Source: Taudactylus pleione (lineage: Eukaryota > Chordata > Amphibia > Anura > Myobatrachidae). Taken from it: 64,000 nucleotides of DNA. The DNA is taken from NCBI GenBank assembly GCA_031769625.1, contig JAUIMM010000113.1, positions 9,110,501-9,174,500 on the forward strand, given 5' to 3'. The translations under genes were made by a program, and so were the position numbers. Numbering within the stretch: the first letter of the stretch is position 1; the number at the start of each line of letters is the position of its first letter. Of the stretch, positions 58,296-64,000 are shown in pieces. The notes under the pieces were generated by a model. That model made no database searches, was not told the origin of the DNA, and saw only the letters and a list, made by a program, of their open reading frames with translations.

Positions 58296-59180
58296 GATGG
58301 TAGAAAGTATGTGACCCCTCTCACCAATTGTTTTAAAAAGGCGAGAGACCACCCTGCAGCACCGCACCGCAAGGGCTTTAGCAGAAAGAACAGGGACAGT
58401 AATAAGGCTGACAGTCAGAAATGGAAACTAAGTACAGGCAGCAGCACAGACCAGACTCTGTGTCAACTACACAGACACAGAGTCTGGTAGGACACAGCGC
58501 TGCATACACAGACCTGACCACAGTGGAGGAGAGGTATGCAGGGGGACCCAGACCACGATGCCTCCGTCCAGACTTCCAGCAGCGTTCACCATGCGTTCTT
58601 GAAGATGGCCGCCGAGGAGCAGAGAGGAGGCTGGCCTGGGGGAGGAGCGCTGCCACAGGGCCAGTCGGTGTTGCAGAGAGGGCTGTGTGCAGCGGGGGAG
58701 GCGCCGGCTGTGAGACAGGGAAGGCACGCTCCCCTGGCATGCATTTAACCCCCGGGACGCCGCAGCGCTACCGCTCTGCTGCGGTCCGCTGTCCCAGGGG
58801 GGTAGTGGAAGCGCAGGTTATATACCTGGCTCCACGCTGCAGCCAGTCCCCAGGGAGCCCCCTGCCTGGGGACTCTGGACCATGTAACAGCGGGGACCCA
58901 CCACGGGACCCCGCTGCTTACCTTGCTGTCCCCCTTGATTCCGGCCATGGTCCGGAACATCTGGGGTCACCGCTAGCTGTGACCCCAGATGCTCACCAGC
59001 ATCCCCGGATCGGTACCGGCGTTCTGGTACCGGCGGGGGTGTAGGGAAGACAGCATGGACGTCAGGACTGACTGTCCATGCTGTACTTCCAGATGTGCAG
59101 CCACAGCTGCATGTAGAAAACTTCAGGGGCTCTTCTTAGCCCCCACTCCAACAGGTGCACCCGACTCCGGCCGGGCACCA
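58296..59180 (-). other. DIRS 5' leader
   Basis: GC-rich region between the Gag start and the right terminal repeat. It contains an ACACAGACACAGAGTCTG-type near-palindrome at 58440-58485. A plus-strand open frame of 207 codons (58421-59044) has no recognisable domain and is probably spurious. Confidence 0.5.
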
Positions 59181-59338
59181 AACTAAACTGAGATGCCTTG
59201 GCTCGGGGGCGGGGTATAGGAGGGGGACCCTAGTGCATCCTGGGAGGCTGAAAGCTTAACTCTATGGTGCCCGATGACTGACGTCACACCTATACCCCAA
59301 GGTATCCTGTGGATACCCTATGGACCCTGAAGTAGAAA
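59180..59338. repeat. DIRS right terminal inverted repeat
   Basis: Complement of the left repeat at 53503-53660. Its outer tip ACCCTGAAGTAGAAA is copied in the internal complementary region. Confidence 0.9.
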
Positions 59339-60082
59339 TGGGTTTTAAAAAAAAGGGTTCTTTAAGGAACACTTTGAAATTAAAAAAAGGATGCAAATTC
59401 TCCAGGCCAAAGCAAAATGGTAAAATACACACAAACATGATGACATTATTGTTACAATATCACAAAACCAAAAAATTGTAAAGAACATTCCTACAAATGT
59501 ACGCTAATTGATTGTGTAATCCTGAAATTAGCAGCTGAGATTTTCACCTGCGTACGGTTTTGTGCTAACCAAAATAACTCTTTTAAAAACACATTACAAG
59601 CTGGTTTGCAATTCAAAGTTGATTGTTTTTCTGACAAGTCGTGATAAATCTATGAAACATCGAGGAGGCCCGGACCGGAGGACAAGCCCATCGCCATTGT
59701 GGTCGAGTAATCCACACCCCAAGCTGTGCGAGCAATTTGAACGGAAAGAGGATCAGCCAGTGGCGTATGACTTGGTACGAACACATTTGATGTTCGCATC
59801 AGATAATTTATGTACGCCCCAAAAACACCTCGCCACGCCTGCGTTTTTCCATCTCCGCCCCCGTCAACGCCCCAAAACGGCCTGTTCTGTCAATCATATT
59901 TGACATGTCACTTCCTGTTCGCAATTTGACGAACGAGACAAAAAAAGCTTGCAATCTGCCGTACGCACATGCGCAGTGTAACACCGGCGCATGCGTGGTT
60001 TCGCAACATCGGAATGCAACGAGCGTACTGATGCTAATGAATGGCTCTGAATGAGGGCCATAATTCCAGATTATATTTAAAC
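59339..60082. other. Right part of the Harbinger region
   Basis: AT-rich, then GC-richer from 59640 with CGTACGCACATGCGCAGTGT (59965 region). It ends at the tentative terminus near 60061. ATTTAAAC (60075-60082) is the left target duplication of the next hAT element. Confidence 0.45.
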
Positions 60083-60717
60083 TAGGGGTGTGCACCGGCC
60101 ACTTTTCGTGTTTTGTGTTTTGGTTTTGGATCTGGATCTTTCTTCGTGTTTTGGATCTGGATTGGTTTTGCCAAAACCACCCTTCCGTGTTTTGGGTTCT
60201 GGGTTTTGTGTTTTGGATCTGTATTTTTTTGAAAAAAAGCATAAAAACAGCTTAAATCACAGAATTTGTGGGTTTTTCTGCTCCTATGCAATTATTAACC
60301 TCAATAACCTTCAATTCCACTCATTTCCAGTCTATTCTGAACACCTCACACCTCACAATATTGTTTTTATGGCCAAAAGATTGCACCAAGGTAGCTGGAT
60401 GACTATGCTAAGCAACACGAGTGGGCGGCACAAACACGTGGCCCATCTAGGAGTGACACTGCAGTGGCAGACAGGATGGCAGTTTGAAAAACTAGGCCCC
60501 AAACAGTACATACTGCAAAGAAAAAAAAGAGGTGCAAGATGGAATTGTCCTTGGGCCCTCCCACCCACCCTTATGTTGTATAAATAGGACATGCACACTT
60601 TAACAAACCAATCATTTTAGCGCCAGGGTTTGCCACATGACTGTGGCTGAAATGATTGGTTCATTTAGACCCCCACAAAACAAGCTGGCAATTAATGTGT
60701 CCCTGCACAAACTGGCT

Positions 60718-61733
60718 CTACGGAGGCAAGATGTCGTCCTCATCCTCCTCATCCACCGATTCCTTGGATAAAACAGGAAAATGGGATTTAGGTGTCCCTG
60801 GACTGCTTACGGTCTTAGCCAAAGTTTCTGAACTTGACAGTAACTTTTTATGAACGCGCTGCAGGTGCCGTATAAGGGAGGATATTCCTAGGTGGTTAAC
60901 GTCCCTACCCCTACTTATTTCACCTTTACATATGGTACATATGGCAAGACAGTTGTTGTCCGGATTTGGATAGAAATATTGCCAGACCAAAGAGGTGGAA
61001 TGTTTGGTCTTCTACCCAGGCATGACCGTGATGGGCTTTTTCATCCCACGGACAACAACTGTCTCCCCCGGAGCCTGATTTAAACAAACCACATCACCAT
61101 CAGAATCCTCCTCGCCAACTTCCTCCTCAGTGCCAGCTACACCAGTATCCTCATCCTGTTGTACTTCAACAGTGACATCTTCAATTTGCATATCAGCAAG
61201 TGGACTGTGGGTGCTCCTTTCAGCACTTGCAGGGGGTGTGCAAATGGTGGAAAGAGCCACCTCTTCCCGTCCAGTGCTGGGAAGGTCAGGCATCGCAACC
61301 GCCACCACACTTGGACTCTCCTTGGGGATTTGTGATATCTTCTTAGAACGCACAGTTCTTCGCTGTGCTTTTGCCAGCTTAACTCGTTTGATTTTTTTAG
61401 CGGGAGGAGGGCTTCCATCGTCATGTGAAGCTGAACCACTAGTCATGAACATAGGGAAAGACCTTAGCCGTTCCTTGCCACTCCGTGTCGTAAATGGCAT
61501 ATTGGCAAGTTTACGTTTCTCTTCAGATGATTTAAATGTTTCATTTTCCTGAACTTTGTCATTTGGGATTGTATGTGCCCTCTACTATGACATTGGGCAT
61601 TGGCCTTGGCAGACGACGTTGATGGCATGTTATCGTCTATGTCATGACTAGTGGCAGCAGCTTCAGCACTAGGAGGAAGTGGTTCTTGATCTTTCCCTAT
61701 TTTATTTTTATTGGAGAAAGTTTGATCCTCCAT
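60718..61733 (-). pseudogene. hAT transposase N-terminal fragment with BED finger
   Basis: From MEDQTFSNKNKIGKD (61733) through a shifted frame (SGKERLRSFPMFMTSGSAS, 61500 on) and acidic linkers to VWQYFYPNPDNNCLAICTIC and HLQRVHKKL (60770-60990). That is the BED finger equivalent to copy 1 residues 129-177. The reading then stops at the deletion. Side-by-side similarity with copy 1 (IPFTTRSGKERLR in both) shows they are one family. Cannot catalyse transposition. Confidence 0.85.
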
Positions 61734-61744
61734 TTATGTTATAT

Positions 61745-63235
61745 TGATATATACGTGCGGCTAAGGCGCACACAAACACAGAAAATATTTTTTTTATTTT
61801 TGCTGGAGAGTAGTGCACTTTGTGGGTTACACCACCCTTTAAGAAATGAGCCAGCCGGCTCTTCACTTATGGGACACAGGCGCACGCTTGGCACTACTTT
61901 GTTGATGCATGTGCGGCTACTGCGCACACAATTCACAAACACAAAAAAATATTTTTTTTTATTTTGTTTGGAGTGCCCTTTGGGGGTTACAGCACCCTTT
62001 AGCGGTCAAGCCAGCCGGCCCTTTACTTATGACACAGGCGCACGCTTGGCACTACTTTGTTGATGCACGTGCGGCTACTGCGCACACAATTCACAAACAC
62101 AGAAAATATTTTTTTATTTGGTTTGGAGTGTACTTTGGGGGTTACAGCACCCTTTAACGGTCAAGCCAGCTGGCCCTTTACTTATGACACAGGCGCACGC
62201 TTGGCACTACTTTGTTGATGCACGTGCGGCTACTGCGCACACAATTCACAAACACAAAAAAATATATTTTTTTATTTTGTTTGGAGTGCCCTTTGGGGGT
62301 TACAGCACCCTTTAGCGGTCAATCCAGCCGGCCCTTTATTTATGGGACACAGGCGCACGCTTGGCACTACTTTGTTGATGCACGTGCGGCTACTGCGCAC
62401 ACAATTCACAAACACAAAAAAATATATTTTTTTATTTTGTTTGGAGTGCCCTTTGGGGGTTACAGCACCCTTTAACGGACTAGCCAGCCGGCCTTTTACA
62501 TATGGGACACAGGCGCACGCTTGGCACTACTTTGTTGATGCATGTGCGGCTACTGCGCACACAATTCACAAACACAAAAAAATATGTTTTTTTATTTTGT
62601 TTGGAGTGCCCTTTGGGGGTTACAGCACCCTTTAACGGACTAGCCAGCCGGCCTTTTACTTATGGGACACAGGCGCACGCTTGGCACTACTTTGTTGATG
62701 CATGTGCGGCTACTGCGCACACAATTCACAAACACAAAAAAATATATATTTTTATTTTGTTTGGAGTGCCCTTTGGGGGTTACAGCACCCTTTAGCGGTC
62801 AATCCAGCCGGCCCTTTATTTATGGGACACAGGCGCACGCTTGGCACTACTTTGTTGATACACGTGCGGCTACTGCGCATACAATTCATAAACACAAAAA
62901 AATATATTTTTTTATTTTGTTTGGAGTGCCCTTTGGGGGTTACAGCACCCTTTAGCGGTCAATCCAGCCGGCCCTTTATTTATGGGACACAGGCGCACGC
63001 TTGGCACTACTTTGTTAATGCACGTGCGGCTACTGCGCACACAATTCACAAACACAAAAAATATATTTTTTTATTTGGTTGGAGTACCCTTTGGGGGTTA
63101 CAGCACCCTTTAACGGACAAGCCAGCCAGCCTTTTACTTATGGGACACAGGCGCACGCTTGGCGCTGCTCCTTTGTTGATTCACGTGCAGCCACAGTGCA
63201 CACAATTCACAAACACAGAAAAAATATATATTTTT
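61745..63235. repeat. 160-bp tandem array in the 5' leader of hAT copy 2
   Basis: About 9.5 copies of a 160-bp unit containing CACGTGCGGCTACTGCGCAC, TTGGAGTGCCCTTTGGGGGT and GGCGCACGCTTGGCACTACT. Units starting near 62222, 62382, 62542, 62702, 62862 and 63022 are exactly 160 bp apart. Position relative to the transposase is the same as the 40-bp array in copy 1, but the sequence is unrelated. Overlapping open frames here are artefacts. Confidence 0.95.
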
Positions 63236-63299
63236 TTAGCACTTGGGGGGAGCACCCCCTGGACAACACTACAGCACCCCTTTAGGACTGGGACACTGC

Positions 63300-63490
63300 A
63301 CAGGACTTTGGAGTGGACACAGCCCCTATGGACAACTGACTGCACAACACAGTCCAGCCAGCCCCTATGGACTTTGAAGTAGTGGACACAGCCCCTATGG
63401 ACAATAGCAGCGCAGCGCAGCACAGCACAACACTACACTACACTGCACTACACTACACTACAACACTACACTACACTACACAGCCCAGCC
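63300..63490. repeat. Short repeats near the hAT terminus: CCCCTATGGAC and (CACTA)n
   Basis: GACACAGCCCCTATGGAC-like units recur at 63317-63402, followed by a CACTA-rich run at 63428-63480. Confidence 0.75.
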
Positions 63491-63735
63491 AGCCCTAACT
63501 CCCACCCTCCCTCTTCACTGTCCACAGCCGAGTGAGAAAATGGCGCCGACGTGGGTACCTTATATAGGATCCAAAACCCGCAAGACCCGGAAGGCGTTTT
63601 GCCTCGATTTCAGATCCGAGTCAGGCGGGAAAAGTCGAGCCTGACTCGGATTGGCCTCGGATCGGGGGGGCTCGGGGGGGTTCGGATTTCAGAAATCCGA
63701 ACCCGCTCACCCCTAATTTAAACCTGCCATTAAAC

Positions 63736-64000
63736 GGCACCTTCACCATTAAAATAATTCAAGTATTTCTCTCTGACCTCTTTTGCCCGGGCAGAGGCCA
63801 CAGAGGGAAATCTTGGGGGATTTAGAGATGTGAGGACAATATTTTCCTCACTATGGTCAATATTTTCAGGCAATGTGTTTGTGGCAGGCAATACAAATTA
63901 TGTAGGGCACAACATGCCAAGACAAGCCACTCGATTTTGTCTAGCCTGAAATTTATACAAGTATGGAAAATGCGAAACCTATTCGCCATTATGCCAAAGG
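63736..64000 (-). pseudogene. C-terminal fragment of another Harbinger transposase, runs off the window
   Basis: On the minus strand from the window edge: FGIMANRFRIFHTCINF, then LDKIEWLVLACCALHNL, the C-terminal block of PIF/Harbinger (ISL2EU-like) transposases containing the helix after the catalytic Glu. After a one-base shift the reading continues NIDHSEENIVLTSLNPP and KEVREKYLNYFNGEGAV, then stop at about 63736. It is not the same sequence as the transposase at 49447-50573. The rest of the gene would be at higher coordinates. Confidence 0.75.

Larger units (their letters stand above)
53458..59338 (-). mobile_element. DIRS-1-like tyrosine-recombinase retrotransposon, structurally complete
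   Basis: Inverted terminal repeats: about 53503-53660 is the reverse complement of about 59180-59338 (for example GCCTCCCAGGATGCACTAGG). An internal complementary region at about 53790-53910 joins the reverse complement of the left tip (CTTCGTAGAAATAGAGATAA) to the reverse complement of the right tip (TTTCTACTTCAGGGTCCATA). These are the defining features of DIRS elements, which replicate through a circular intermediate and integrate with a tyrosine recombinase without a target duplication. Gag, RT-RNase H and recombinase reading frames lie between, all on the minus strand. It is inserted in the Harbinger region. Confidence 0.92.
46371..60061. mobile_element. Harbinger-type region with transposase and two Myb-like genes, interrupted by a DIRS element
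   Basis: The possible termini GGGCCTGATTCAG (46371) and CTGAATGAGGGCC (ending about 60061) are inverted over about 14 bases. No matching 3-bp duplication is clear, so the borders are tentative. Without the DIRS insertion (53458-59338) the element would be about 7.8 kb. It holds, from left to right, a Myb-like gene on the plus strand, a DDE transposase on the minus strand, a 48-bp tandem array, and a second Myb-like gene on the plus strand. Confidence 0.5.
60083..63715 (-). mobile_element. BED-finger hAT element, copy 2 (internally deleted), perfect 8-bp TSD
   Basis: The ends TAGGGGTGTGCACCGGCCAC and GAACCCGCTCACCCCTA correspond to the right and left ends of copy 1. ATTTAAAC flanks both sides (60075-60082, 63716-63723). 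It is oriented opposite to copy 1. Most of the transposase (catalytic and dimerisation domains) is missing between the 3' region and the BED finger, near 60690-60720. Subterminal GTGTTTTGGATCTGGAT-type repeats mirror the ATCCAAA repeats of copy 1. Confidence 0.93.

Noticed and set aside
58421..59044. Plus-strand 207-codon open frame in the DIRS leader
   Set aside because: It is GC-rich, antisense to the DIRS genes, overlaps the leader and right repeat, and has no known domain.
61644..63382. Series of overlapping 97-codon frames and a 226-codon frame
   Set aside because: They recur every 160 bp as products of the tandem array in hAT copy 2.
1..64000. tRNA, rRNA or known small RNA genes
   Set aside because: I looked for conserved A/B-box and stem patterns but saw none I could support by eye; a covariance-model scan would be needed to exclude them.

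Overview
This is a stretch of vertebrate nuclear DNA. The transposon repertoire points to an amphibian, most likely a frog: a DIRS-type tyrosine-recombinase retrotransposon, a Penelope-like element, a Harbinger with Myb-like partner genes, hAT elements, L2-like LINE tails and many palindromic MITEs. That assignment is an inference. No bacterial, organellar or viral gene organisation is visible.

The only host gene I can support is the 3' part of a cytosolic alpha-carbonic anhydrase of the CA1/CA2/CA3/CA13 group, on the plus strand. Six coding exons (497-694, 24120-24238, 25626-25718, 27841-27903, 28433-28588, 33623-33742) join in frame and end at a stop. The first exon, with the start codon, lies upstream of the window. 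The zinc ligands, the proton-shuttle His64 and the Thr199/Thr200 pocket are all present, so the gene looks functional and CA2-like. The intron after exon 6 has a GC-AG splice pair. The intron after exon 2 is 23.4 kb and filled with transposons.

That intron (0.7-24.1 kb) holds a 3.7-kb fold-back element (2181-5898), several hAT MITEs with 8-bp target duplications, 26-bp and 56-bp tandem arrays, L2-like LINE fragments, a Harbinger-type MITE with TTA duplications, and a decayed Penelope-like element (about 17757-22257). The Penelope element has inverted terminal repeats and a recognisable GIY-YIG endonuclease. Two near-identical MITEs (29135-29562, 31981-32419) lie in intron 6.

Downstream of the gene (from about 34.4 kb) nearly everything is transposons inside transposons. 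At 35051-43171 a MITE is split by a 7.8-kb hAT-like element. That element carries a 30-bp minisatellite and itself contains a second hAT element (37303-42211) with an almost complete BED-finger transposase pseudogene. A 5'-truncated L2-like LINE follows (43172-44177). From 46.4 to 60.1 kb lies a Harbinger-type region. It has a DDE transposase on the minus strand and two different SANT/Myb-like genes on the plus strand, one on each side of it, plus tandem arrays in an intron and in the shared promoter region. It is interrupted by a structurally complete DIRS element (53458-59338). A second, internally deleted copy of the BED-finger hAT family (60083-63715) sits beside the C-terminus of another Harbinger transposase that runs off the window.

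The clearest points of interest are the layered insertions dated by target duplications, two copies of one hAT family whose 5' leaders carry unrelated tandem arrays, the Harbinger with two Myb-like genes, and the complete DIRS architecture. None is shown here to be an unknown system; the two-Myb Harbinger and the array-swapping hAT family are the best candidates for something undescribed.
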